A stretch of DNA of 64,000 nt, from assembly GCA_025993795.1 (NCBI GenBank), contig JAMQHL010000031.1, positions 24,495 through 88,494 on the forward strand, given 5' to 3'. This document shows, in pieces, positions 52,056 through 60,967 of the stretch (position 1 is the first letter of the stretch; each line of letters begins with the position of its first letter). The notes beneath the pieces are model-generated. The model saw only the letters and a list, made by a program, of their open reading frames with translations, did no database searches and had not been told where the DNA came from. The stretch comes from Planctomycetota bacterium. GTDB taxonomy: Bacteria; Planctomycetota; UBA8742; UBA2392. A program made the translations under genes and the position numbers.

Positions 52056-53731
52056 GCCGCTTCTCCGGCCACTGTCTTCGTGTCGCGGCGACTGCCTGAA
52101 GCAACCTGCTTGGTCGTCGGACGCTTCTGTGCGGTCAGCTTGGGCGGACGATACGGGACATACACGGTAAACGTGCTGCCCTTGCGCAACACCGAGGTAA
52201 CTGCAATCCGCCCGCCGTGCGCCTGCACAATCTCCTTGCAGATCGCCAGCCCGAGGCCGGTGCCGTCTACGTTGCGCGAAAGCTCCTGGTCGACACGGTA
52301 GAACTTGTCGAAGATGCGACCCAGTTCGTCCTGCGGGATGCCGATGCCGCGGTCGGCGACTTCAATGAACAGATCGTTGCGGTCAACGCCGACATTCACG
52401 AACACGAGCTTTTCAGAGCCACCATACTTGATCGCGTTGCTGAGCAGGTTCAGCACCACTTCACGAATCGCATCCTTGTCGAACATCGCCTGGCTTGGCA
52501 GGCCCGGCAGCATCTTGAGGCGCACTTCGCCCTTTTCGTTCGTCGCTTGCGCCTTGAACAGCCCGACTGTGTCTCGCACGACCTGCGCCAGATTGTTGGG
52601 CTGCATGTTGTATTTCTTGACCTGATTCTCGACCTTGCTGAAGCTGAGCACGTGGTCAATCAGCGCGCCGAGCCGGTCCGTTTCAGTCATGATTACATCA
52701 AGGCATGCCTTGACCTGGTTCTCGTCTTTCACGCGGCCGAGCTTCAGGGTTTCTACGAACATGCGAATGCTGGTGAGCGGCGTTTTCAGCTCGTGCGTCA
52801 CGTTGCTTACAAAGTCAACTTTCTTGCGGGCTTCGCTGGCTTCTCGCAGGATCATGTGCACCACCATCAACGTGGCACTGGCGACGATCGGCACGCATAA
52901 CACCGCGATCACAACGAAGATGCTGCTGAGCAGGGTGCTGTCTTTGTAGAACTGGCGGTCCGTGTCAATCTTCAGGACCACATAGCGGTTCGGCATCAGT
53001 TCACGATGCACCGGCACAAATCCCAGCGTTTCAAAGCGCTGGCCCTGCGCGTCATTCCAGGTCAGGGCGGCGCGGTCCACCATCTGCAGGCTTAGCGCAT
53101 CGTTCGGCAGTGCGAAGCCAGAGATGTGCGCGTTTACAAGCCGCTCGATTTCGCCCGGGATCAGCAGCCACGCCACGTAACTCTTCGTACGTGACCGGTA
53201 ATGCACCATCCATGTCTGCTGTTTTCCATTGGCATCCGGCGGCAGCATGATGGATTGCCGCCGGGCTTCCGCACCTGTCGTTTGGACCTGCATGGCACGC
53301 AGGGTTTCGGACAGGGCAGGCGTCATTTCAAAGACAACTTCGCCCTTGAGCGTACGGGAAGCGACGACTTTGCCATCAACGCCAATCAGGCAGGCGGAGG
53401 CGAGCGCGTGGTTGAAGTCTGCGAAGTACTTCTCCGCTTCCAGGGCGACTGCGGGCACCGCGGCGCGGTCTGGTGGCGGCTCAAGTGAAAGTGCGCGCAA
53501 ACGCATTTCGAGGGCGATCTCGAGTGACTGCTGCAACTCGCGCAGCTCGGTCCGATACTGGGTGGGCCGAAGCTCAATCTCGCGCAGCGCGTACGCGCCG
53601 AACAGGCCCAGGATTACCGTGGGCGCGATGATTGCGAAGATTGCCAATGGATACAGCAACCTGCGCTGGGTCCAACGTCGTACGCCAATACCCAAAGCGG
53701 CCTCCAGCCGGAAGCTTACTGAGTAAAGCAT
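52052..53731 (-). CDS. Membrane sensor histidine kinase
   Basis: From the ATG at 53731 the protein has 559 residues. Transmembrane helices lie at about 24-48 and 268-292 with a sensor domain of about 220 residues between them. The cytoplasmic part has the H box VSNVTHELKTPLTSIR (His313), N box VVLNLLSNAIKYGG, G1 DRGIGIPQ, F box IFDKFYRVD and G2 GTGLGLA. There is no obvious HAMP domain. The C-terminal tail is Lys/Arg-rich. No response regulator gene is adjacent; the neighbours are a coupled exported protein downstream and a divergent ECF sigma factor. The start could lie earlier (53890), but those residues are not protein-like. Confidence 0.9.
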   Translation of the reverse strand: MLYSVSFRLEAALGIGVRRWTQRRLLYPLAIFAIIAPTVILGLFGAYALREIELRPTQYRTELRELQQSLEIALEMRLRALSLEPPPDRAAVPAVALEAEKYFADFNHALASACLIGVDGKVVASRTLKGEVVFEMTPALSETLRAMQVQTTGAEARRQSIMLPPDANGKQQTWMVHYRSRTKSYVAWLLIPGEIERLVNAHISGFALPNDALSLQMVDRAALTWNDAQGQRFETLGFVPVHRELMPNRYVVLKIDTDRQFYKDSTLLSSIFVVIAVLCVPIVASATLMVVHMILREASEARKKVDFVSNVTHELKTPLTSIRMFVETLKLGRVKDENQVKACLDVIMTETDRLGALIDHVLSFSKVENQVKKYNMQPNNLAQVVRDTVGLFKAQATNEKGEVRLKMLPGLPSQAMFDKDAIREVVLNLLSNAIKYGGSEKLVFVNVGVDRNDLFIEVADRGIGIPQDELGRIFDKFYRVDQELSRNVDGTGLGLAICKEIVQAHGGRIAVTSVLRKGSTFTVYVPYRPPKLTAQKRPTTKQVASGSRRDTKTVAGEAA

Positions 53732-53999
53732 GGGATAAGGCAGCAGGTTAATCAACGACAAGGCATGCCGGATTCCGCGATACGACCGCCCTGGCGGCGC
53801 GCATTGCGCGCTTTCAACACCGCGGGAGAGGCGCCTTCTGACGCTGCCCGAGCACCGCCGGTTTTTTTGCGGAGAAAACGTCCCACCCACCGCGTATGAA
53901 TAAGGTCAGGGCCGCGCCTGACTTGGGGGAATCCAAATGCACCTTGGCTTAAAATCGCTTCCGCGCGCACAATCTATGGTCCAGGGAGTCTCTCCGCGC

Positions 54000-54554
54000 A
54001 TGGACCGCTTCGAACGTTATCTTCAGAAGTACCGCGGCCCGATCTTCAGCTATGTCTTTCGCCTTCTTCGAGACGAAAGCGCAGCCGAAGACCTCGCCCA
54101 GGAAACGTTTGTCCGGCTGTTCAAAGAGCTTGACAATATCCGCGACCAGACTGCCAGTGCGTGGCTGTATCGCGTCGCGCGCAACCTGGTTACCGACTAC
54201 ATCCGCAAGAAGCGACCGGTCACCTTCACCGTGCTCAAGGGGCGCATGCCTGAGGACGATGAAGACGGCCCCGCGCTTCAGTTTGAGCACCCGGGGCGCG
54301 GTCCCGCGGCAACCACCACCAACAACGAACTCAAGCAATTGATTGAGCAGGCACTTGCCGCCATGAGCCCGAAGTTTCGCGATGTACTTGAGCTGGTGGA
54401 TGTGCAGCAACTCACCCATGAGGAAGCAGCAGAGATCCTGGGATGCAGCGTAAAGACTGTCTCGGCGAGGTTGGCGCGCGCGCGGGAGTTCTTCACACAC
54501 CGCATTTCACGCCACGTTGAAAGAGAAGAAGGCAACGCCAGCGCGGGCGCATGA
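54000..54554 (+). CDS. ECF-type RNA polymerase sigma factor
   Basis: The protein has region 2 (FSYVFRLLRDESAAEDLAQE, TFVRLFKELDNIRD) and region 4 (MSPKFRDVLELVDVQQLTHE, EAAEILGCSVKTVSARLARARE). This is the layout of an ECF sigma factor, about 184 residues from the ATG at 54000. Upstream starts at 53976 and 53937 would add up to 21 residues; GGGAG at 53983-53987 lies closest to 54000. It is followed 84 bp later by a probable anti-sigma factor gene. The histidine kinase operon is divergent, with the promoters sharing 53732-53999. Confidence 0.92.
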   Translation: MDRFERYLQKYRGPIFSYVFRLLRDESAAEDLAQETFVRLFKELDNIRDQTASAWLYRVARNLVTDYIRKKRPVTFTVLKGRMPEDDEDGPALQFEHPGRGPAATTTNNELKQLIEQALAAMSPKFRDVLELVDVQQLTHEEAAEILGCSVKTVSARLARAREFFTHRISRHVEREEGNASAGA

Positions 54555-54638
54555 TTTTCTGCCCGCGCTGAGAAAGATGTGCGTATCAATTCCGGTGGCA
54601 GCCACCCCTGGCTGCGACCGGAATTTGGGGCCCCTGAT

Positions 54639-55784
54639 ATGGAAGCATCTGAGTACCAGCCGTTTCCGCCTGAAATCCATGACTTTGTGGATGGGCGCAT
54701 GGACGCTGAGGCTGAACGCAGCTTCCGGCGCCGTATGGAATCCAATGCAGCCATCGCAGAGCAGGTTGAGCAGTTGCGCACGGCAATCAAGCTGCTGCAC
54801 GAGATACCTGCCAGGCAGCCGCCTGCGGGCTTTGATGAAAGACTGATCGGCCGCATTCGCGAGGAGGAACTGGCTGACCGCGCCCGCACCCGGATCCTGC
54901 CCGCGCCAAGGCCGCTGTGGCAGCACGTTGTGCAAGTGGGTGTCGGCGCTGTGGCGGCTGCGATCGTGCTAGCGGTCACCGGCGTGCCGGGCATGTGGCA
55001 CACAAACGGTCCGGAGATTGAGGGGACCGGTGGCCTGGTTTCCGGCGAATTCGCCCCGACGGAGGAGGACTTGCTGCCTGCCCTGGGCGATCATTACGAG
55101 CGCTTTGACAGCCTGCGCCGCAATGTCAGCGCGATGCATGTCTCCGACACCGACCAGCAGCGCCAGGTACTGCGCATTGAGATGGATTCGTCTGACCTTG
55201 TGCGCCGAAACCTGTGGCTTGCGGGCGAAGTCTCGCGCCTGCCGGCAAGCCGGCGCGTCGATTACGTGACGTTTCTGGGCCAGTTGGACAGCGCACTCAG
55301 TGTCATAGACAGCGAGATTGCTGCCAGCAGTCGAGACCTCCGCGCTGTGGACCTGGCACGGTTGCAGACAGCACTCGCCGGCGTCAAGGCTCCCGGCACC
55401 CTGGAAGAAGGGTACCTGCTTGCGGCCCGGCGTTCTGTGCCAGACCCGCGCGGCATGGTCGCAAAGGGCGAACACCCGCTTGAGCTGCAGCTCTATGCCG
55501 GAATCCGCCGCGCGGACTATCGCCATGACCCGCTGGGCGTAATTGACGCGGCCGAAGAGTTGCTGCGCCGCAGGGGCCGCAGCGAGTTCAAGGACTACGC
55601 CCATGCCGCAAAGGTTGAGGCGCTGATCAGGCTGAACCGCGACAGTGAGGCGGCAAGCTACTTTAACGAGTCCTTCTCGGCCTTCGATGCCGACCTTTCG
55701 GATCAGCAACAAGCCATGCTACGCGCCTTCTTTAAGGAAGCGGACAAACTGCGCCTGCAAGCCGCCCGCGAAACACTGAAGTAG
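54639..55784 (+). CDS. Probable membrane-bound anti-sigma factor
   Basis: The ATG at 54639 gives 381 residues. The N-terminus (FPPEIHDFVDGRMDAEAERSF) resembles the helical sigma-binding domain of anti-sigma factors, without an HxxxCxxC zinc motif. A single membrane helix (VVQVGVGAVAAAIVLAVTGV) follows near residue 100, then an extracytoplasmic helical domain rich in Leu/Arg/Asp (LVRRNLWLAGEVSRLPASRR). The position directly after an ECF sigma factor gene, in line with it, supports the assignment. The protein would hold the sigma factor at the membrane until a signal or protease releases it. The signal is unknown. Confidence 0.78.
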   Translation: MEASEYQPFPPEIHDFVDGRMDAEAERSFRRRMESNAAIAEQVEQLRTAIKLLHEIPARQPPAGFDERLIGRIREEELADRARTRILPAPRPLWQHVVQVGVGAVAAAIVLAVTGVPGMWHTNGPEIEGTGGLVSGEFAPTEEDLLPALGDHYERFDSLRRNVSAMHVSDTDQQRQVLRIEMDSSDLVRRNLWLAGEVSRLPASRRVDYVTFLGQLDSALSVIDSEIAASSRDLRAVDLARLQTALAGVKAPGTLEEGYLLAARRSVPDPRGMVAKGEHPLELQLYAGIRRADYRHDPLGVIDAAEELLRRRGRSEFKDYAHAAKVEALIRLNRDSEAASYFNESFSAFDADLSDQQQAMLRAFFKEADKLRLQAARETLK

Positions 55785-55859
55785 CTACGGGCACCTACCT
55801 TTCGTCAAAGTCCGTGCGCAATGCAGACGCGCGGGGTATACTCACGAAAGGGTGCACCC

Positions 55860-56642
55860 ATGAGCATGGAAGCGCGCTGCAACTGTGGGTGGTGCGGGCA
55901 GGTCAGCGAGATGTATCTTGCTGATCGCATCATGTGTCCCGACTGCGGAGACACGATCACCGTTACCGAGCCCGCGCCCAACGCGTCCGAACCCAAGCCG
56001 CCAGTCCCGTATGCATACGCGCCCTATCCCGCCTGGGAAAGCCAGCGTCGTAAGGCTGTCACACAACCACCCCCAGCATGCGAATACCATTGCGAAACGG
56101 GACGTGGTTCGCGATGCGCGTCGTTCCGTGCGCTCGCGTTTGGCATCGGCTCGGTCCTGATAGCCACCGGCAAGCATACTTGGGCGGCCGGGATACTGCT
56201 GGCCACGGTTGCGCTGGTCTCTGCATTTCAGGCATGCCGGCTGGCGAAGCTGGAGGGGCGGCGCAGACCGCTTTCAGCCCTTGTCGGCGGCGGGATGGCA
56301 CTGGCCGCGCTTGCGTTCGGGTGCCTGTGCCTGCTCAACGGCAATACCGGGCGTCAGCAGATCCGTGAGATGCGCCGTGCGATCCGTGGCCAGGTGCGCG
56401 AGTGCACGCTGCCGACAACAGACTTCCGCTATGAATGCCGCACAGATTGCAAACCCTCACAACAAGACCGCGAGCGCCACTCGCAGGAAGCCGTCCGCGA
56501 GGCGCAACGCAACCAGGCTTTGCAGACGAAGCAGCAGCAGTACGCCACCACGCCGGTCGTTCCGCGCAACGACTTTGAAGCCGAGCAGATTCGCATCAGC
56601 GAACAAACCCGCGCACAGCGTGAGTCAGATCCTGTAAAGTAA
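55860..56642 (+). CDS. Zinc-ribbon protein with two membrane helices
   Basis: The ATG at 55860 (AAGGG upstream) gives 260 residues. The N-terminus has a Cys4 ribbon, CNCGWCGQVSEMYLADRIMCPDCG, then a Pro-rich linker (PKPPVPYAYAPYPAW) and a Cys-containing segment. Two hydrophobic helices (about 105-125 and 145-170) are followed by a Gln/Arg-rich cytoplasmic-type tail (REAQRNQALQTKQQQ). No enzymatic motif is recognised. Zinc ribbon plus membrane span is a common theme of this genome, as at 12630-15134. Confidence 0.65.
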   Translation: MSMEARCNCGWCGQVSEMYLADRIMCPDCGDTITVTEPAPNASEPKPPVPYAYAPYPAWESQRRKAVTQPPPACEYHCETGRGSRCASFRALAFGIGSVLIATGKHTWAAGILLATVALVSAFQACRLAKLEGRRRPLSALVGGGMALAALAFGCLCLLNGNTGRQQIREMRRAIRGQVRECTLPTTDFRYECRTDCKPSQQDRERHSQEAVREAQRNQALQTKQQQYATTPVVPRNDFEAEQIRISEQTRAQRESDPVK

Positions 56643-56738
56643 CCGATAGCTCAGGCGCGCCGGAACCTGGCTTTCTTCGTGGGTTTCTGTTTGTGACGCT
56701 GCTAACTTGGCACGACGAACGAGTGCCAAGGAGAGCCC

Positions 56739-57818
56739 ATGCGAGTCCTGTCCGCGCTGCTGCTGGTTGTGCTGTTCACGCTGACCGCGAATGCCCAGAA
56801 GTCGCCTGAGTACAAGCTGCCCGAAGGCGCTAAGTTCTCGGCCGAAGAAGTGCAGATTCCAGTGGCGGAGACCGCCGACCACAAAGCCTGGAGCATCTCA
56901 GCCACGCTCAATACACCATCCGGCGAAATGCCCGAGGGCGGTTGGCCTGCCCTGTTTTTCATCTCAGGCTCCGGCATGCAGAACCGCCACGGTTTCGCCG
57001 GCGGTTTGGACTGTGGAAGCTGGGAAGTGCTGGACGCGGTGGCCAACGCCGGTTTCGTAGTGCTGCGCGCCGACGACCGCGCGACAGGTGGCACGCCCGT
57101 CGGGCCGGAAGGCATTGACCCCGCCCAGATCGGCTATCTGGCGCTGGTTGAGGACGCGCGCAATTGCGTGAAGTGGCTTCGCGACCACAAGTCTGTGAAC
57201 AAAGACAAGGTCTTTCTGGTCGGCCACAGCGAAGGCGGCCTCACGGCACCGATTCTGGCCACGGAAGGGCTGTGCGCGGGCATCATCTGCATGGCCGGGC
57301 CCGGCCGCAACATGTACGACGTGATTTACGAGCAGGTGAAAGACGCCAACGCCAGCGTGCCGGCGCCCACGCGCATCGCGAACCTGAAGGTACAGAAGGA
57401 GTTCCAGGACGCGGCAAAAGAGGGTCGCGACCCGGACTTCGCCATTCTTGGCAAACAGTATACCGCGACACTGAAGGCGCTGTGGGAAGCGCAGATCCTG
57501 CCGGCCAAGAAATGGTTCAACGAACACTTCAACCTCGACCTGCCCAAGATTCATGCTGCGGTGAAATGCCCTGTCTTTGTCGCCCAGGGCAGCCTGGATT
57601 TCCAAGTGAAGCCGGTGGCCGACGGCCGCCTGTTGGCAGCAAACCTGCTGGCCGGCGAGTGCAAGGACGTCACGTTCAAGCTGTATGACGACCTCGACCA
57701 CCTGTTCAAGCCGTGCAACGGCCGCAAAAGCTCGCTGGAGATGTACGCCGAAGACCGCCGCCTCAGCCCTGAATACCTGAAGGACGTGGTCGCCTGGCTT
57801 AAGGCCCGGGCGCAATAA
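56739..57818 (+). CDS. Exported alpha/beta-hydrolase
   Basis: The 359-residue protein has a signal peptide (MRVLSALLLVVLFTLTANAQ) and an alpha/beta-hydrolase fold. The nucleophile elbow is VGHSEGG (Ser164), the strand FFISGSGMQNRHGFAGGLD forms the oxyanion-side loop, GSLDFQVKP supplies the likely acid, and LDHLFKP supplies the histidine. AAGGAGAG lies upstream of the ATG. Relatives include secreted esterases and dienelactone-hydrolase-like enzymes. The substrate is not predictable. Free-standing gene with no clear partner. Confidence 0.85.
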   Translation: MRVLSALLLVVLFTLTANAQKSPEYKLPEGAKFSAEEVQIPVAETADHKAWSISATLNTPSGEMPEGGWPALFFISGSGMQNRHGFAGGLDCGSWEVLDAVANAGFVVLRADDRATGGTPVGPEGIDPAQIGYLALVEDARNCVKWLRDHKSVNKDKVFLVGHSEGGLTAPILATEGLCAGIICMAGPGRNMYDVIYEQVKDANASVPAPTRIANLKVQKEFQDAAKEGRDPDFAILGKQYTATLKALWEAQILPAKKWFNEHFNLDLPKIHAAVKCPVFVAQGSLDFQVKPVADGRLLAANLLAGECKDVTFKLYDDLDHLFKPCNGRKSSLEMYAEDRRLSPEYLKDVVAWLKARAQ

Positions 57819-57868
57819 CTGACCGCTTGTGGCGCTGCGGTTGCACAAGTCCGCAACTGGGTAAGCGG

Positions 57869-58024
57869 CTATCCAGCCGTCCTTCGCGGCGCGTTGGTCC
57901 GCTGAACGTGCGACCGCTTGGGGGGGCCGGACTTGCCAATCGCGGAACTCTGCTCTTGGGTGCCGGACTTGTCTTTCTTTTCTTTGGGTTTCCTGGGCTT
58001 CTTGCCGAAGCGTTTGCTGGACAT
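57869..58024 (-). CDS. Small basic protein, 51 residues
   Basis: The ATG at 58024 has a very good Shine-Dalgarno (GAGGAGA, six bases away). The product is strongly basic: it begins MSSKRFGKKPRKPKEKKDKS, continues with QEQSSAIGKSGPPKRS, and ends NAPRRTAG. Lys plus Arg make up about a third of the residues, and there is no hydrophobic segment. Such proteins often bind RNA, DNA or ribosomes, but no family is recognised. It stands alone in the gap between the hydrolase and the SDR gene, on the opposite strand. Confidence 0.6.
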   Translation of the reverse strand: MSSKRFGKKPRKPKEKKDKSGTQEQSSAIGKSGPPKRSHVQRTNAPRRTAG

Positions 58025-58407
58025 GCCGTTCTCCTCACTGTGGCGGATTGCCTGCCGCGTACTTTACCATCATGCGCGCGTTGCGGTTGCCGATTTCGCT
58101 CACGCCGGTGACGACTCCAGGCCCTTCAGCGCGTCGTTCAGCTGCTTCGGTTGCTCAGCATCCTGCCAGCGTCGGTGTTGCCCCGGAATTGCCTGTGCCT
58201 CCCGGAGCCCCGGGAAGAGCTGAAGGGATGAGGGACGCGCTACATGCGCCGGGGCAGCGTTTCCTGGCTTCGTCTGGCGCGAGCCGGTTCACTGACAATG
58301 AAAACCCGGTCTGTCGGACGCAGAGAACTCCAGGTCAGGGCGCAGCGCATGCCGGCGAGAAGCATTGATTGGCGAGGCGGCGGCGCTAGGTTGCCGCTGG
58401 AGGAATC
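58025..58407. other. Gap without a recognisable gene
   Basis: Between the small basic protein gene and the SDR gene I see no supported coding sequence. Open frames here lack good starts. A minus-strand frame ending near 58110 (QLNDALKGLESSPA) has no start codon. The region must hold the divergent promoters of both flanking genes, but no convincing -35/-10 pair was found. Confidence 0.5.
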
Positions 58408-59217
58408 ATGCCGTTTCCCTACACAACAATCGCGATCACGGGCGCCAGCACGGGACTCGGCCGCGAGCTTGCGCTTCAGCTTGCCGCACAGGGCTGCAAG
58501 GTCGGTTTGATGGCACGTCGTGCTGAACTGCTTCAAGAACTCGCGAAACAGATTCGCGACCAGGGCGGGCACGCGGTCTATGCCGCCTGCGATGTCGGCG
58601 ACTTCGCCCAGGTCAGGCACGCTGTGGAATCTATCGAAGCAGAATTGGGCCCGATTGAGTGCATGGTCGCGAACGCCGGCATTGGCATGCCACGCGAGCG
58701 CCTGGTATTCGAAGCCGAAGCTACGGCACAGATCTACCGCACCAACGTGCTGGGCATGATGAACGCCTTCTACGCCGTGATTCCCGGCATGCTTGAGCGC
58801 AAACGCGGCCACCTGGTCGGCGTGTCCAGCCTTGCCAGCTATCAGGGCCTGCCCCAGGACGGCGGATATGCGGGCAGCAAAGCCGCCACGCGCGTGCACT
58901 GCGAAGGCCTGCGGCTGGAATTGCGCGCGACGGGCATCAAGGTAACGACGATCTGCCCTGGCTTCGTGCGCACGCCACTGACGGACCGCAACGAGTTCGA
59001 CATGCCGCTACTGATGGAGGTCAAGCCGGCTGTAAAGCGCATGATTCGCGCCATCGCGCGCAGGCGGCGCATCTATCATTTCCCGTTGCTGATGTGGTGG
59101 GTTGTGAAGTTCGGACTGGCGACACCGCGCTGGCTGTTTGATGCGTTCTTGAGCGCGCAGACTGCTAATATCAACAAGGGACGCACCCAGGCATTGAGCA
59201 ACGGCAAGGCTCCGTGA
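58408..59217 (+). CDS. Short-chain dehydrogenase/reductase
   Basis: The 269-residue protein has the Rossmann glycine motif ITGASTGLGRE at 10-20, the VANAGIG strand near 88, the catalytic Ser in VGVSSLASYQG, the YAGSK motif (Tyr/Lys) and CPGFVRTPL. This fits the classical SDR family, which uses NAD(P) to oxidise or reduce alcohols and ketones. The C-terminus has a hydrophobic stretch (YHFPLLMWWVVKFGLATP) that may contact membrane lipid or a hydrophobic substrate. GGAGGA lies upstream of the ATG. It is followed 12 bp later by an SRPBCC gene, so co-transcription is likely. Substrate unknown. Confidence 0.9.
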   Translation: MPFPYTTIAITGASTGLGRELALQLAAQGCKVGLMARRAELLQELAKQIRDQGGHAVYAACDVGDFAQVRHAVESIEAELGPIECMVANAGIGMPRERLVFEAEATAQIYRTNVLGMMNAFYAVIPGMLERKRGHLVGVSSLASYQGLPQDGGYAGSKAATRVHCEGLRLELRATGIKVTTICPGFVRTPLTDRNEFDMPLLMEVKPAVKRMIRAIARRRRIYHFPLLMWWVVKFGLATPRWLFDAFLSAQTANINKGRTQALSNGKAP

Positions 59218-59229
59218 AGGAGGGCAACG

Positions 59230-59652
59230 ATGGCAGAACGCGCGATCCACTTTGAACTGACGATGCGTGTTATCTCCCGCGAAATCTGGTCTGTGCTCAC
59301 GGACGCGACCAAGATCCCTCTGTGGTTGGAGCGCGTGCACGCCGTGCAACTGACGAAGCCCGAACCAGGCGGGATCTATCGCCTCGACTATGAGGGCGGC
59401 AACGCTGACGACTGCCGCATCCTCGACTACGAACTGGGAACTCGCCTGCGATACGAGTGGCGGGGCACCGGGCCGGCGCCCACGATCGTCGAGTACAAGC
59501 TCGACCAGCTGGATGGCGCAACCCACGTGACCTTTCACAACAGCGGCTACGGCGAGGGTGCAGAGTGGGACAGGCTTCACGACGCGAACTTTGCCGGCTG
59601 GCTGAGCATGTTCCTGGGCATTCGGCGTATGCTCGAAGTCGCCCACACCTGA
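59230..59652 (+). CDS. SRPBCC-family protein (START/AHSA1-like)
   Basis: The 140-residue protein shows the helix-grip pattern of the SRPBCC superfamily: FELTMRVISREIWSVLTDAT, KIPLWLERVHAVQL, YRLDYEGG, LRYEWRGTGPAPTIVEYKLD, and the long C-terminal helix NFAGWLSMFLGIRRMLEVAH. Members bind hydrophobic ligands or act as co-chaperones. GGAGGG lies upstream of the ATG. It is 12 bp from the SDR gene and shares its direction, so the two may be one operon. No ligand is predictable. Confidence 0.85.
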   Translation: MAERAIHFELTMRVISREIWSVLTDATKIPLWLERVHAVQLTKPEPGGIYRLDYEGGNADDCRILDYELGTRLRYEWRGTGPAPTIVEYKLDQLDGATHVTFHNSGYGEGAEWDRLHDANFAGWLSMFLGIRRMLEVAHT

Positions 59653-59666
59653 GAACGCGGAAGAGC

Positions 59667-59852
59667 TACCAGGCCGGCAACATCGCAGCTGCGCTGGTCG
59701 GCGTAGCGGCACCAAGCACGGATGGCACGGCAATCACGATCAAGGCAGGCGATGTTGCCACAAAGCTGGCAGAGACCGCATCGGCCGGTGCGAAGCCGCT
59801 TCTGTCGCCGACGGACATCCCGGAGGACGTGGGTGTCATGCTGCTCTGCTGA
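59667..59852 (+). other. Coding-like fragment without a start
   Basis: A plus-strand frame reads SYQAGNIAAALVGVAAPSTD, then TAITIKAGDVATKLAETASA and LLSPTDIPEDVGVMLLC before a TGA at 59850-59852. Its codon pattern and composition look protein-like, but no start codon or ribosome site is present. It may be the tail of a decayed gene. I would not annotate it as a functional gene. Confidence 0.25.
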
Positions 59853-59933
59853 TCGTTGCGTCAACAAGATCGGATTATCGATGGAGCATCAGCGGCCCAG
59901 TCGCTAACTTGTTGCGCATACAAGGAGAGAGTC

Positions 59934-60287
59934 ATGGACTACAAACTCGGCAACGTCTGCCACATTGAGATCGCGGCCGGCAACATCGGCAAAGCAAAGG
60001 ACTTCTACGGCAAGCTGTTCGGCTGGACGTTCAAGCCGATGGCCGACACGTACGAGTTCTTCGATGCCGGCAACGTGCAGGGTGCCCTGGACAGCGACAG
60101 CAAGCCCGGCAAGGACGGGACGGTGCTTGTACTGTACTGTGACGACATCGATGCCAAGCTGAAAGAGATCGAGAGGGCTGGCGGCAGGACCGCCAAGGGC
60201 AAGACTGAGATCCCCGGCCACAACGCTTACTACGCGTACTTTGAGGACTTGGCGGGAAACCGTATGGGACTGTTTGCGACAAAGTAG
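59934..60287 (+). CDS. VOC/glyoxalase-family protein
   Basis: The ATG at 59934 has AAGGAGAG upstream. The 117-residue protein has the single betaalphabetabetabeta pattern of VOC proteins: CHIEIAAGNIGKAKDFYGKL, FGWTFKPM, VLYCDDIDAKLKEIERAGG and YFEDLAGNRMGLF. These often act as dimers and can bind metal or drugs. Residues such as His and Glu near the termini could be metal ligands. No substrate can be assigned. The frame upstream of 59934 is open but lacks a real start. Confidence 0.88.
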   Translation: MDYKLGNVCHIEIAAGNIGKAKDFYGKLFGWTFKPMADTYEFFDAGNVQGALDSDSKPGKDGTVLVLYCDDIDAKLKEIERAGGRTAKGKTEIPGHNAYYAYFEDLAGNRMGLFATK

Positions 60288-60351
60288 GTGTGTCGCATCA
60301 CGGCGTATGCTCGCCGGTGCACGGAACAGGCCGTAGAGAATCGGAGATCGC

Positions 60352-60873
60352 ATGAAACTTTCTGAGCTGTTGAAGCAGGATGCTGCCGGCGTGTACGCCG
60401 CAGCCGAAGGGCTGTTCAAGAAGGCAGGCGACCTGAACTGGAAGCCCGCCACGGGCAAGAACTGGATGACAACCGGCCAGTTGCTGCATCACGCAGCCAC
60501 GGCGTGCGGCAGCACCTGCAAGGGCTTCATCACCGGCGACTGGGGATTCCCGACTGACACCAAGCCGGAAGACATGCCCGCAGATGCGATGATGCCGCCT
60601 GCCGAGAAAATGGCGAGCGTCAAGAGCATTGACGAAGCGCTGAAAATGCTGGCCGAGGACAAGGCACTGTCGATGCGGCTGTTCAGTGAAGTCAACGAAG
60701 ACCGCCTCGGCAACGAGCGCACTGCGCCGCCATGGGGCGGACCGGAACGCACGCTGTATCAGCATTGCAACGAGATGATCTGGCATCTTGGTCAGCACAA
60801 GGGCCAGCTTTTCTATTACCTGAAGCTCCAGGGCAAAGACGTGAACACGATGTCGCTCTGGGCCGGCATGTAG
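60352..60873 (+). CDS. DinB-family protein
   Basis: The 173-residue protein has the four-helix-bundle texture of DinB/YfiT proteins, with probable metal-binding histidines in GQLLHHAATACG and in IWHLGQHKGQLFYYLKLQGK near the end. Such proteins are small metal-dependent thiol or S-transferase-like enzymes, or have unknown roles. GGAGA lies upstream of the ATG. It follows the VOC gene by 64 bp. A strong hairpin after the stop ends the transcript. Confidence 0.85.
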   Translation: MKLSELLKQDAAGVYAAAEGLFKKAGDLNWKPATGKNWMTTGQLLHHAATACGSTCKGFITGDWGFPTDTKPEDMPADAMMPPAEKMASVKSIDEALKMLAEDKALSMRLFSEVNEDRLGNERTAPPWGGPERTLYQHCNEMIWHLGQHKGQLFYYLKLQGKDVNTMSLWAGM

Positions 60874-60887
60874 TGAGCCTTTCTCCA

Positions 60888-60930
60888 CGGTGTGCCTGTC
60901 GAATCGACAGGCACACCGGGCTTTTCTGCC
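60888..60930 (+). terminator. Strong intrinsic terminator
   Basis: A 12- to 13-bp stem (60888-60900 with 60906-60918) with a 5-nt GAATC loop is followed by GGCTTTTCTG. It lies 15 bp after the DinB-type gene and separates it from hsp20. Confidence 0.88.
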
Positions 60931-60967
60931 AATCCTGCAATTCTGTGCTCTCCGGTCTCCTGCACGC

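Noticed and set aside
59838..59870. Second possible selenocysteine TGA (59850-59852) in the frame leading into the VOC gene
   Set aside because: The residues on each side do not form a recognisable single protein, the VOC gene has its own strong ribosome site at 59934, and no active-site motif surrounds the TGA.
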